A DNA stretch of 37,545 nucleotides. It comes from Candidatus Aminicenantota bacterium (GTDB taxonomy: Bacteria; Acidobacteriota; Aminicenantia; Aminicenantales; Aminicenantaceae). Positions 9,369 to 17,529 of the stretch are shown here, piece after piece. A program made the translations under genes and the position numbers. A model generated the notes under the pieces. That model worked only from the letters and a program-made list of their open reading frames with translations, was not told the DNA's origin and did not search any database. Location of the stretch: positions 1 to 37,545 of the forward strand of contig JAOUKO010000005.1 in assembly GCA_029882525.1 (NCBI GenBank). Direction: 5' to 3'. How positions within the stretch are numbered: position 1 is the stretch's first letter; the number at the start of each line of letters is the position of its first letter.

Positions 9369-9474
9369 TTCAGGTTTACCTCGTGCTTAGGCAAAATCTT
9401 ATTCTGAATATTTTTTTCCCTTTGACTCTTTTCGCTTTACTTCCCAATTTTTTTCTGAATAGCGGATTCATGAT

Positions 9475-12183
9475 TTATTCTTTTCCGACCACCACCCTTA
9501 ATCCGGTGTACTCTGCAGGAGGTGTGTGTGTTTCTGATTCATCCCCGGGGCTTAGAGCACAGCGACCGATTATCCTGCCTCCCCCTTTTTCATCCACAGC
9601 CCATTCAGCGACATTCCCTCCTAAGCCATAGATCATTTCTTCTCCAGGGACCAGGAACCTGTCGACAGGAAGAAGAAGAGGAGTGGAGCCCTTGAGGTCT
9701 TTGATTTTTTTCAAAAGGAGCCGGGCATCGTCCGGGTTGAGGGTGTAACCCGCCCAGTAATCCAGAGTATTTCCGCTCTTGCCCGCCCTTTGAGTCAGTT
9801 TTTCAGCTTCCGAAACCGTGGGCAGGCGGAATGCCTTACCCGTTATCTTTTTAAGCCAGTTCACGTATTTTTTCGCTTGTTCGAAAGTCACACTGCTCAC
9901 CGGATAATTACCCGTTCCTTCTTCATACTTGTATTTTTTATCAAAGGAGGCCCACTGGGCACGGGTGATTTCAAACCGGCCGGCCTCCAGATCTCCCACT
10001 TTGACCAGCTCGGGCACAAGATTTTCTTTCATTTTTTGACCATACAAACTTCCGGATCTGGCGAATGTTCTCTCTTTGAAGGCGAGGTCGAGCGGTGACC
10101 TTTTCTTAAAAGCTTCGTTTTCAGGTTCCTCTGTCTTGAAGAAATAGTTGTCAAACCAGGCGATTTCCTCTTTCATTTTGCGCTGCTGGTGGGTGAGCAT
10201 TCCCAGTCCGTGGGGCTGTCCGGGGAATACGATAAATCTGACCGGGGCTTTCCCGATCTGCTGCAGGGCCCGGTAGTATTCCCAGCCCTGCCCGTAGGGG
10301 ACATTGGTGTCCTCGGTGCCGTGGAAAATGATTGTGGGGACCCTCATCTCTTTAAGGTGGAAGATGGGTGATTTCTCGATGTAGTGTTGAAGCTCATCCC
10401 ATGGTGCGCCTTTGAAATAGTAGTTGTCGAAACTCACGCCAAAAGCGCAGTTGCCGTAATCGCTGATCCAGTTGACATCAGCTGCTCCCACTCCTGCGAC
10501 TTTAAAGCGGTCGGTCCAGACCGAGAGACCGATGGTTAGAATTCCGCCGTTCGACCATCCCATGGTTCCCAGCTTATCCGGGTCCACCATTCCTTTCTCC
10601 ACGAGAGAATCGATTCCTTTCAGCAGGTCCGGTATTTCATACTCATAATAATGACCTTTGATGGATTCGGCGAATTTCTGGCCGTAGCCACCAGAGCCAT
10701 GATAGTTGGCTTTGAGGACATAGGCTCCTTTTTGAGCCATGATATTGGGATAGGCTCCCCAGGATTCTCGAAAGGAGTCCGTGTCCACACCAGTGGGACC
10801 ACCATGGATCATGAGAATCAGGGGATAGCGTTTTCCCTTCTGGTAATCATGAGGATAGTAGAGGACGCCTTCGATCTCCTCATCCAGGGCCCCGACCCAC
10901 TTAATCACTTCTGTCCTGGCCTTGGTCTTATTCGTTAAATGGGCGTTGAGTTCTGTGATTTGCCGCTGGGATTTGAGCACGTTGTCTTCCAGCTCACCCA
11001 GAAACCACTGAGCCGGTTGGGATGCGGTCGTGTATACGTAGAGGGCTGTGTTTTTCGTTTTGTGAAGAATGAGGCCGAAGATGTTCGGGTAGTGATCTCC
11101 TTCCAACTCCTTGTAGCTGAATGAGGTGCCAGTCCTGTAATAACGGCGCCATTTGGGCCGGGCTCCGTTAGCCAGTGAAACAATGAAACCATCTTTTCTG
11201 GCCCACAGGCCATAATAGAAGAGACCCCATTGCCAATCCAGAGGCACTTCAAAATGTTCTCTGGTTTCAAGGTCGAAATAATACAGGAAATCCGCTCCGG
11301 GACCGTCGTGGACATAGTCACTGGTGCGCAGCACTGAGAAATAAAAGCCTTTGTCATCCAGAGTCCAGATAAACCTGCGTGGCTTGAATGTCGGGTCAGG
11401 AAAGAGCTCTGTGCTGGATTTATCCTTGATGTTGATCAGAAAGAATTTGGGCTTGATCTTTGCATCCACTCCGTAGCGAACGCTCTGGTCGTTCCGGGTC
11501 AGGACCCATTTTTTATCATTGGATAGCGTAAATGAGTTGATTTGGTCCGTGTTCTCTGTGAGTCGGGTCAGTTTCTTTTTCTTTATGTCGTAAATGAAGA
11601 GCCGGTAAGGAGCCATATGCTCCTGGTCTTCGACGATGTAGGAGGTGTCCTTCCTTTCCTTTTTCTCTTCCTCGAGCAGGGTCATTTTTTCCCTTGTGAG
11701 GACCAGGAAGCGGTCGTCGTCCATCCATTCGTACCCTCTCACTCCGAACGGAAGACTGGTTATCTTCCAGGGCTCGCCTCCACGTTTATCCATGAGCCAG
11801 ATTTGAGAGCCTGAGCCCGGGCTTTTATCATCCGGGCTTTTCCGGCTGCTGAGAAAGCTGATGAGCTTTGCTGATGGTGACCACATCGGATTGTATTCGC
11901 TTGTGTCTCCCCTGGTCAGCTGCAGAGTTTCCGGCTTTTCATCGAGACTGCTGAGAAAAATGTGGCTGATACTTCTGTCTTTTTCTTTATCCGGAATTGT
12001 TTTGACCCATAAAGCCCAGTTTCCATCAGGAGAAATAGAGAAACTGCCTGCTGATTCCTGTCCGGTCACATCTTCTATTTTCCATTCGGTCTGGGAAGCG
12101 CCTTTCTTTTCTTCTGGGTAGAGGCCGACTGCCAGACAGAAGATAAGAAGAGAAACAGAGATAATTTTTTTTACGTCTTTCAT
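9475..12183 (-). CDS. Exported S9 prolyl-oligopeptidase-type peptidase fused to a SUMF1-like domain
   Basis: Likely a periplasmic or secreted serine peptidase acting on peptides. The ATG at 12183 (902 aa) is chosen over an in-frame TTG at 12195 because GGAG sits 6 nt before the ATG. Order: signal peptide (about 1-22), a beta-propeller (about 40-420), then an alpha/beta-hydrolase domain (about 430-685). The hydrolase has HGGP, nucleophile S544 in GWSNGG, D625 in HGTEDT and H658 in PGQPHGL. Residues from about 724 resemble the FGE/SUMF1 fold (ITRAQWASF, NYPVSSVTFEQA, GGNVAEW, TGLRVV). It follows the C1 peptidase gene by 21 nt. The fusion is unusual; the C-terminal domain may be structural rather than catalytic. 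Confidence 0.9.
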   Translation of the reverse strand: MKDVKKIISVSLLIFCLAVGLYPEEKKGASQTEWKIEDVTGQESAGSFSISPDGNWALWVKTIPDKEKDRSISHIFLSSLDEKPETLQLTRGDTSEYNPMWSPSAKLISFLSSRKSPDDKSPGSGSQIWLMDKRGGEPWKITSLPFGVRGYEWMDDDRFLVLTREKMTLLEEEKKERKDTSYIVEDQEHMAPYRLFIYDIKKKKLTRLTENTDQINSFTLSNDKKWVLTRNDQSVRYGVDAKIKPKFFLINIKDKSSTELFPDPTFKPRRFIWTLDDKGFYFSVLRTSDYVHDGPGADFLYYFDLETREHFEVPLDWQWGLFYYGLWARKDGFIVSLANGARPKWRRYYRTGTSFSYKELEGDHYPNIFGLILHKTKNTALYVYTTASQPAQWFLGELEDNVLKSQRQITELNAHLTNKTKARTEVIKWVGALDEEIEGVLYYPHDYQKGKRYPLILMIHGGPTGVDTDSFRESWGAYPNIMAQKGAYVLKANYHGSGGYGQKFAESIKGHYYEYEIPDLLKGIDSLVEKGMVDPDKLGTMGWSNGGILTIGLSVWTDRFKVAGVGAADVNWISDYGNCAFGVSFDNYYFKGAPWDELQHYIEKSPIFHLKEMRVPTIIFHGTEDTNVPYGQGWEYYRALQQIGKAPVRFIVFPGQPHGLGMLTHQQRKMKEEIAWFDNYFFKTEEPENEAFKKRSPLDLAFKERTFARSGSLYGQKMKENLVPELVKVGDLEAGRFEITRAQWASFDKKYKYEEGTGNYPVSSVTFEQAKKYVNWLKKITGKAFRLPTVSEAEKLTQRAGKSGNTLDYWAGYTLNPDDARLLLKKIKDLKGSTPLLLPVDRFLVPGEEMIYGLGGNVAEWAVDEKGGGRIIGRCALSPGDESETHTPPAEYTGLRVVVGKE

Positions 12184-12204
12184 CACCTGCTCCAAATTTT
12201 TGAG

Positions 12205-13437
12205 TTAGAATTTTGCCAGAAGGTCAGCCACAGCGTCCTTATGAACCATGAAGTTCAGCATCTTTAGCCGAACGAAATCATCCCTGTAGAAGTAATAACC
12301 TTTAAACTGACCTTGGTGAGCACTCCCTCCCGAGTCTTTGATCAGAAACCAGGCATGAGCTCCTGTCTCCTTGTAGCCCACGAGATGGATGGCGTGGTCA
12401 TCGGTCGAGGACCTGTTATAGAACCTGTATTCCCGGCTGTCCTGGTCGATCAGCCGCCGGGGAATGTCAAAGGTGGGGACGATGGCCATGTCATTTTCTC
12501 CGCTGATCCCGGGCTCGGAGACATCCCCGCCCAAAGCCACAGTGTACCCTTGATTTATGGCACTGACGATAGCGGCGTAGAAGTCATCGAGAGGAACGTT
12601 ATAATATTCCTGGCTGTGCCACCAGTTATCCGGGACCTTGAATTCTCCCTTGGTATAAAACGGAAATGACTTCAGGCTCATGAAGCATACATAATCATCC
12701 AGGGGAAGCTTGAGGACATTATCCAGGTATTCCCTTGGAGTCAGGGTCTGGCCGTTGACGGAGATCGCCTCCGGTGGTTTCCCCAGGTGTTTATCCAGGA
12801 TGCTCTTGACGTAGTTGACGGCCTTCTCTTCCTCCCAGTAGCCGTTTGTCTTGCAGAATTCCAGATAATTCTTGATTTCCCGCAGGAGCTTTCCGTGGTC
12901 GTGTTCTGTCTGACCCGGGAGAAGACCCGTGTAATCCGAGGCCCTGACCGCCCCGTAGTCTTTCATCCGGGCTGTCACGGCGTTGTGTTCTGAGCCGTGG
13001 TTAACGTAGGATTCTCCTTTTTCTTTGATATAGCGCCTCGCTTTTTCGACGAATTCCCAGTAGGCCGTGTGCATCTCTGAGAGTTTTACCGGGTCTTTGC
13101 CCATACGCTTCATCTCGGATTCGAGAAAAGATGTTGTCGCAAAGCACCAGCAGGTACCGGTATTGTATTGGCGGATGGGAGGGAAATGGAAATACTGCTT
13201 GAATTCTTCGGGTGAAGCCGGTTTTTCGATACCCGAGAAGTCCAAAGAGAGATACGTCCTGGTTCTTCCTCTGACTTCTCTTGTCCTGTAGACAGCCGCG
13301 TTTTTCTCCTGAAGGTCCTGATCCGATATCTGGATCACCTGTTTTTCGGCCGCTGTCTCCTTCTGGCTGCAGGATATCAGGGAAAAGCTGATGCAGAGAA
13401 TGAGACTTGCGGTCAGGATAAAGCCGGTCTTTTTCAT
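12205..13437 (-). CDS. C1 (PepC / bleomycin hydrolase-like) cysteine peptidase lipoprotein
   Basis: A papain-fold peptidase that is probably lipid-anchored outside the cytoplasm. I place the start at the ATG at 13437: it has an AGGAGG site, and a promoter lies within the longer frame that begins at a TTG at 13521. The 410-aa protein has a lipobox ending LISC (C23), oxyanion Q90 and nucleophile C96 in GTCWCFA. The helix LSEMHTAYWEFVEKA resembles the PepC family. The catalytic histidine is H348 in DDHAIHLVGY. The third catalytic residue, normally Asn, reads Asp (D368, IKDSGG). It is first in a transcript with the S9 peptidase, so the pair probably digests external protein. Confidence 0.86.
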   Translation of the reverse strand: MKKTGFILTASLILCISFSLISCSQKETAAEKQVIQISDQDLQEKNAAVYRTREVRGRTRTYLSLDFSGIEKPASPEEFKQYFHFPPIRQYNTGTCWCFATTSFLESEMKRMGKDPVKLSEMHTAYWEFVEKARRYIKEKGESYVNHGSEHNAVTARMKDYGAVRASDYTGLLPGQTEHDHGKLLREIKNYLEFCKTNGYWEEEKAVNYVKSILDKHLGKPPEAISVNGQTLTPREYLDNVLKLPLDDYVCFMSLKSFPFYTKGEFKVPDNWWHSQEYYNVPLDDFYAAIVSAINQGYTVALGGDVSEPGISGENDMAIVPTFDIPRRLIDQDSREYRFYNRSSTDDHAIHLVGYKETGAHAWFLIKDSGGSAHQGQFKGYYFYRDDFVRLKMLNFMVHKDAVADLLAKF

Positions 13438-13491
13438 AAGGCCCTCCTTTAAAATCATGTCGTTCAGGCTCAAGCGCCTGTGTTGTGTCTT

Positions 13492-13521
13492 ATTATAAAA
13501 GCAGTATCCCTTTGGATTCAA
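13492..13521 (-). promoter_or_regulatory. Sigma-70-type promoter of the C1/S9 peptidase genes
   Basis: On the minus strand TTGAAT (13516-13521) is followed after 18 nt by a perfect TATAAT (13492-13497). Transcription would start near 13485, giving a leader of about 48 nt. That leader contains a small hairpin (CAGGC/GCCTG, 13466-13481) and then the AGGAGG site. It supports the short start of the peptidase gene. Confidence 0.65.
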
Positions 13522-13546
13522 ACTTTTTTTTAAGAAACCTGAGGGC

Positions 13547-13575
13547 TTGTCCTCTTCCGCGCGTTGGTGTATCCT
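13547..13575 (+). promoter_or_regulatory. Candidate promoter of the LEA/WHy-like gene
   Basis: TTGTCC (13547-13552) and TATCCT (13570-13575) have a 17-nt spacer; each box matches four of six consensus bases. The start would be near 13582, just before an AGGAG site at 13587-13591. It lies back to back with the peptidase promoter in a 159-nt divergent region. Confidence 0.4.
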
Positions 13576-13596
13576 TTATGACTCAGAGGAGATGAA

Positions 13597-14448
13597 GTGA
13601 AGACCATGAGAAGGATCTGCTTTTTCCTTGTTCTTCTGGGAATCCTATCCGCATTCGCGGCGTCCATGTCCTTGGAAGAGGATATTCAAATCACCCTTCA
13701 AGAGAAAAGGATCAAGGATTTTGACCTTTCCGGGCTTTCCCTTGTGTTTTACCTGAACATCGAGAATTTGTCCTCGAGGACGTATTATCTTTCCAGCTAT
13801 GATTACGGTTTTCTTGTTAATCAACAGGAATTCTTCCGTCTGCAGAGGTCTCTGGAGAGCATGATCAAGATTGAGCCCAGGAAAAACAAGCTTCTCTCTT
13901 TTCCTATAAAGATCACCTTTGCCCACCTTTTCCGGCTTGTCGAGGGAATTGAAAAGGCAGACAAGGCTGAGGGAGCGTGGACTGGCTCCATAGCCTTTTC
14001 CGATGGCAAGAGAGAAAGAGGAAGGCTTTCCTTTGACTTCTCGGGTGAATTCCCTATCTTCAAGAAGCCAGAGTTTAAGTTCATTTCCCTTCAGGTGAGA
14101 GACCTGACCATCGGCGGAGCGGATACAGTCTTTGAGGCAAGTTTTGCCAATCCCAATGCCTTTGACCTGACTGTGGAGAGGATCAGCTACAACTATTTTC
14201 TGAGGGACAGCCTGGTTGGCGAGGGCACCGTCAAGGAGAAGAAGGATGTCAAAAGCAAGGGAGAAGCAGCTTTCTCTTTTCCTATGCTTATGAATTTTTT
14301 TGAGGTGGGAAAGGAAGTTTTTACCATGCTCCAGAGAAGTTCCTCCCTCTGCCGGTTTTCCGGAGAGGTCGAGGTGACGACAGAATGGGGCAGGTTGAAA
14401 ATCCCTTTTGACAAGACCGATAGAGTCATCATCTCCAGAAATCCTTGA
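13597..14448 (+). CDS. Exported LEA type 2 / WHy-like protein
   Basis: Function unknown. The 283-aa product begins with a hydrophobic signal (about residues 5-22, ending near AFAASMS). It appears to hold two copies of a beta-rich LEA_2/WHy-like fold, roughly 28-150 and 160-280. The recurring pattern is a short segment such as VFYLNIENLSS or VFEASFANPNAF followed by an L-x-V/Y strand. Such domains occur in bacterial envelope proteins linked to stress or lipid transfer. The GTG start is favoured because AGGAG lies 5 nt upstream; an ATG three codons later is poorly spaced. It is followed 21 nt later by the GT2 gene and is likely co-transcribed with it. Confidence 0.72.
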   Translation: MKTMRRICFFLVLLGILSAFAASMSLEEDIQITLQEKRIKDFDLSGLSLVFYLNIENLSSRTYYLSSYDYGFLVNQQEFFRLQRSLESMIKIEPRKNKLLSFPIKITFAHLFRLVEGIEKADKAEGAWTGSIAFSDGKRERGRLSFDFSGEFPIFKKPEFKFISLQVRDLTIGGADTVFEASFANPNAFDLTVERISYNYFLRDSLVGEGTVKEKKDVKSKGEAAFSFPMLMNFFEVGKEVFTMLQRSSSLCRFSGEVEVTTEWGRLKIPFDKTDRVIISRNP

Positions 14449-14469
14449 GAGGGATTCATTCTCAACCCG

Positions 14470-15333
14470 ATGATCAGTGTTATCATCCCCACATACAACC
14501 GAGCGTCGTTTTTAGGAGAGGCTATACGATCCGTCCTGGACCAGGAATATTTCGTTCAAAATGGTCCTTCTTGCTTCGAGCTTTTAGTGATCGATGACGG
14601 CTCGACGGACAATTCACGCGAGATCGTGCGTTCGTTCGGAGACAACCTGAAATACGTCTTCCAGCAGCATAGGGGTGTTAGTGCTGCCCGAAACCACGGT
14701 CTTGAACTTGCCCGGGGAGATTATATCGCCTTTCTGGACTCGGATGACCTCTGGAAAAAAGAAAAGACAGGCGTTCAGATGAGCTTCATGAAGGCCTTTC
14801 CTGAGGCCATGGTCTGCTGCACAGAGGAGACCTGGATAAGAAGGGGCAGGTTCGTGAATCCCAAGAAAAAACACCGGAAGTATTCCGGATGGATTTTCGA
14901 CAAGGTTCTCCCTCTCTGCCTGTTGAGCCTTTCTTCTGCGTTGTTCAAGATGGAATTGTTTGAGGAGATAGGAAGGTTTGATGAGGAACTGCCGGCTTGT
15001 GAGGATTATGACCTGGGGATTCGGATAGCAGCGAAGTATCCCATCCACCTGCTTCCCCGGCCGTTGATCGTCAAGAGGGGAGGACACGCTGACCAGCTCT
15101 CCAGGAAATACTGGGGGATGGACAGATTCAGGGTCAAAGCTTTGGAGAAAGCTCTGCAGCTTGACGTGACTTCACAGCAGGAGCAGCTTGTCAGGCAGGA
15201 GCTGGTGAGGAAGTACAAAGTCTTGGCCGGGGGATTCGAAAAAAGAGATAATCGGGTAGAAATGAAGGAATGCATGGCCCGCATAGAGAAGTATAGGTTT
15301 AGAGAGCAAAATGATGGAACGGAGGTAAAATGA
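14470..15333 (+). CDS. Family 2 glycosyltransferase
   Basis: Transfers a sugar from a nucleotide-sugar donor to an unknown acceptor, probably a surface glycan. The 287-aa GT-A fold starts MISVIIPTYNR, with IDDGSTD near residue 40. GVSAARNHGLELARGDYIAFLDSDDLW at about 74-100 contains the metal-binding D-x-D. ACEDYDLGIRIA near 176 holds the likely catalytic acid. No transmembrane helix is visible, so it is cytosolic or peripheral. There is no clear ribosome-binding site, so translation may depend on the gene 21 nt upstream. The stop overlaps the nitroreductase start (ATGA). Confidence 0.9.
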   Translation: MISVIIPTYNRASFLGEAIRSVLDQEYFVQNGPSCFELLVIDDGSTDNSREIVRSFGDNLKYVFQQHRGVSAARNHGLELARGDYIAFLDSDDLWKKEKTGVQMSFMKAFPEAMVCCTEETWIRRGRFVNPKKKHRKYSGWIFDKVLPLCLLSLSSALFKMELFEEIGRFDEELPACEDYDLGIRIAAKYPIHLLPRPLIVKRGGHADQLSRKYWGMDRFRVKALEKALQLDVTSQQEQLVRQELVRKYKVLAGGFEKRDNRVEMKECMARIEKYRFREQNDGTEVK

Positions 15334-15845
15334 GCGTTTTAGAAATCATCCAAAAAAGACGGAGTGTGAGGAGATACAAAGGAAATCCTATTCCTCAGGA
15401 TGTCTTCCTGCGGGTACTTGAAGCCGCCCGCCTGGCACCCTCGGGAAAAAATTATCAACCCTGGAAATTCATCATCGTCCAGGAGGAGGGTTTGAAAAAA
15501 AAGGTAGCCAAGGCATCTGCGGAACAGTATTTTATAGCCGAAGCAGCGCTGATCATCGTAGCCTGTGGCTTTCCTGAAAATTGCTATTCACGTATGGGCC
15601 GCTACATGAAGTCCTGGCCTGTGGATGTGGCCATTGCCCTGGAGCATCTCATCCTCCAGGCTGAGGAAGAGGGGCTGGGGACGTGCTGGATCGGATCTTT
15701 CGAGGAGAAGGAGGTTAAAGCTCTGCTGAACATCCCCGAAGAGGTCAGAGTACTGGCCCTGACTCCCCTGGGATATCCGGATCAGACGCCGTCTGACCGG
15801 GGCCGGAAGAGCTTGGACGAGATCATATCTTACGATAGCTATTGA
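15330..15845 (+). CDS. Nitroreductase family FMN-dependent oxidoreductase
   Basis: An FMN-binding NAD(P)H oxidoreductase; the natural substrate is unknown. The 171-aa length is typical of short nitroreductases. The N-terminal RRSVRRYKGNPIP and ARLAPSGKNYQPWKF motifs bind FMN phosphate. The later VDVAIALEHLILQAEEEGLGTCWIGSF region is the family's second signature. It overlaps the GT2 gene by 4 nt and ends the three-gene transcript. The 100-nt region after it holds the thi4 promoter. Confidence 0.9.
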   Translation: MSVLEIIQKRRSVRRYKGNPIPQDVFLRVLEAARLAPSGKNYQPWKFIIVQEEGLKKKVAKASAEQYFIAEAALIIVACGFPENCYSRMGRYMKSWPVDVAIALEHLILQAEEEGLGTCWIGSFEEKEVKALLNIPEEVRVLALTPLGYPDQTPSDRGRKSLDEIISYDSY

Positions 15846-15894
15846 GCCAATTGATAGTCATGGATGTGGAGAGGCTTACGACTGTTAATGTGAA

Positions 15895-15923
15895 TTGACC
15901 AAATGCATACATCCCATTATAAT
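15895..15923 (+). promoter_or_regulatory. Near-consensus sigma-70 promoter of thi4
   Basis: TTGACC (15895-15900) and a perfect TATAAT (15918-15923) are exactly 17 nt apart. The transcript would begin near 15930, 16 nt before the ATG at 15946. The promoter rules out the longer in-frame starts at 15895 (TTG) and 15922 (ATG), which fall inside it. No TPP riboswitch motif is visible. Confidence 0.8.
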
Positions 15924-15945
15924 GGAGTCTTTTAAGAGGCAAGAG

Positions 15946-16725
15946 ATGCTGGATGATGTGGTGATTTCCAAGGCCATTATCGAGAGCTACACCAAGGAGA
16001 TTCTGGAGAGCCTGGAATCCGACGTGATCATCTGCGGCGGGGGACCCTCTGGACTCTGCGCAGCCTATTATCTGGCCCAAGAAGGTTTCAAGGTGGTGGT
16101 CTTTGAGAGAACGCTCAGGCCCGGAGGGGGAATGCCTGGGGGCGGAATGATGTTCAACAAGATTGTCGTCCAGGAGGAATCCAAGCCCGTTCTGGATGAG
16201 CTGGGAGTGACCACCACCCATTACAAGGAGAACTACTATCTGGCCTCATCTCTTGAGACTTTAGGAGTGCTGCTCAGCCAGGCCATCAAAAAAGGAGCCC
16301 ATGTTTTCAACTGCATCTCTGCAGAGGATGTTCTGGTCTACGATAATAAAGTTCAAGGTGTCGTGATCAACTGGACAGCAGCCGCTGTGGCCAATTTTCA
16401 TGTGGACCCGCTCACTGCTCGAAGTTCCTGCGTGGTGGATGCGACCGGCCATGCGGCTGAGATCGCTCATGTTGTCAGCCGGAAGTCAGGAGCCAAACTG
16501 ATGACCCCTACGGGCGAAGTGGTCGGAGAAAAACCCATGTGGGCGGAGAAAGGAGAAAAGGTCCTCCTGACCAACACCAAGGAGATCTTCCCGAACCTCT
16601 ATGTCTGTGGAATGGCAGCCAATGCTGTTTTCGGCGGCCCCAGGATGGGGCCCATTTTTGGAGGGATGCTGCTTTCCGGCCAGAAGGTGGCCCGGCTGCT
16701 CAGCGAGAGATTGCGTCAAAAATAA
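15946..16725 (+). CDS. thi4: Thi4-type thiazole synthase, sulfide-dependent
   Basis: Makes the adenylated thiazole precursor of thiamine from NAD, glycine and sulfur. The 259-aa product starts MLDDVVISKAII, matching the N-terminus of archaeal Thi4; AAGAGG lies 6 nt upstream. The FAD/NAD-binding GGGPSG is at 31-36, with RPGGGMPGGGMMFNKIVVQEE at about 58-78 and GPRMGPIFGGMLLSG near the C-terminus. Where yeast Thi4 has its sacrificial cysteine, this protein has H152 (NFHVDP), as in methanogens. It should therefore use free sulfide catalytically, which fits an anaerobe. It stands alone with its own promoter and abuts the convergent downstream gene. Confidence 0.9.
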   Translation: MLDDVVISKAIIESYTKEILESLESDVIICGGGPSGLCAAYYLAQEGFKVVVFERTLRPGGGMPGGGMMFNKIVVQEESKPVLDELGVTTTHYKENYYLASSLETLGVLLSQAIKKGAHVFNCISAEDVLVYDNKVQGVVINWTAAAVANFHVDPLTARSSCVVDATGHAAEIAHVVSRKSGAKLMTPTGEVVGEKPMWAEKGEKVLLTNTKEIFPNLYVCGMAANAVFGGPRMGPIFGGMLLSGQKVARLLSERLRQK

Positions 16726-17529
16726 TTAAAACCAGTAGTTTAATCCCACGGAAAGCTGGTATCCACTCAAGTCAAAGGGATCGAATCCTTCAAAGGATGC
16801 ATCGGCTCCTTCTTTGAATTTTCCCTGAACGTAATTGTATTTCAATTCGACTTCGATCGAAAATCTCTGAGCCACGGGCACCATCATCCCGGCGAAACCA
16901 TGATACCCGATCGTTATCCGGCTGTCTTCCCGGGCATCGGTGTAGTAGACAGGATAGACAGGAATATCTGCATCCAAGACTGGGTCATAGTAAGTGTATG
17001 AAGTGTCATTAAAATCGGCCATGTCACCCCGAATCCTGACATACCAGAGATAGACACCAACACCCCCGCCTATGTAGGGAATCATCTTCCCTTTTCTTCC
17101 CAGAGGAGTGAGCTTCAAGGAGAACTGGATAGGGGTAATGGACACGCTAAAACTGTGGAAGATGTTGAACATTTCATCAGAGAAGAAGTCCTCTTCGTAG
17201 CCATTCGGAAAAGCAAGATCATCAGCTATCCCAAAAACACTTCCATAGACGCCAAAATAATTTTCATAGATTCCACCTTTGTTCTTCGTATAGCTGTCGA
17301 CGCCGATGGTGAAGCTCAATTCTTTTGTCAAGAAGTATTCATAGGAGAAAGCGAAGTTGGAATTGTAGAAGTGGGTTTTCCCGAAATTCATGTTTTCGAA
17401 CTCAATATCCCAGAGGTCGCTCTGCGCCTGAGGGATAAAGAATCCTACTTTGAAAGTTAGGATCCCCGAGAAAGCCAGGCTTGGAGTCAGAAGTATCAAA
17501 GCCAAGAGAATGATCAAGTATTTTTTCAT
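16726..17529 (-). CDS. Outer-membrane beta-barrel protein
   Basis: Probably an eight- to ten-strand outer-membrane barrel of unknown role. The 267-aa product has a cleavable signal peptide (MKKYLIILLALILLTPSLAFS). Alternating hydrophobic/polar strands rich in Tyr and Phe follow, with a glycine-rich strand PYIGGGVGVYLWY in the middle. It ends ...VGLNYWF, the C-terminal aromatic typical of BAM substrates. A GAGGAG site precedes the ATG. Its stop codon directly abuts the thi4 stop with no nucleotide between them. A weak promoter-like pair (TTCCAT / TATGAT, spacer 17) lies upstream on the minus strand. Confidence 0.82.
   Translation of the reverse strand: MKKYLIILLALILLTPSLAFSGILTFKVGFFIPQAQSDLWDIEFENMNFGKTHFYNSNFAFSYEYFLTKELSFTIGVDSYTKNKGGIYENYFGVYGSVFGIADDLAFPNGYEEDFFSDEMFNIFHSFSVSITPIQFSLKLTPLGRKGKMIPYIGGGVGVYLWYVRIRGDMADFNDTSYTYYDPVLDADIPVYPVYYTDAREDSRITIGYHGFAGMMVPVAQRFSIEVELKYNYVQGKFKEGADASFEGFDPFDLSGYQLSVGLNYWF

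Noticed and set aside
9376-9471. 31-codon basic minus-strand ORF between the S9 peptidase and polymerase genes
   Set aside because: No ribosome-binding site, and its lysine/arginine richness simply reflects an A-rich gap.
10935-11357. Long minus-strand frame inside the S9 peptidase gene, and similar long frames antisense to rpsM, rpoA and galE
   Set aside because: They are shadows of genes with strong family motifs, lack ribosome-binding sites and show no coherent domains.
15846-15945. TPP riboswitch upstream of thi4
   Set aside because: None of the conserved THI-box motifs is visible, and the space after the promoter is only about 16 nt.
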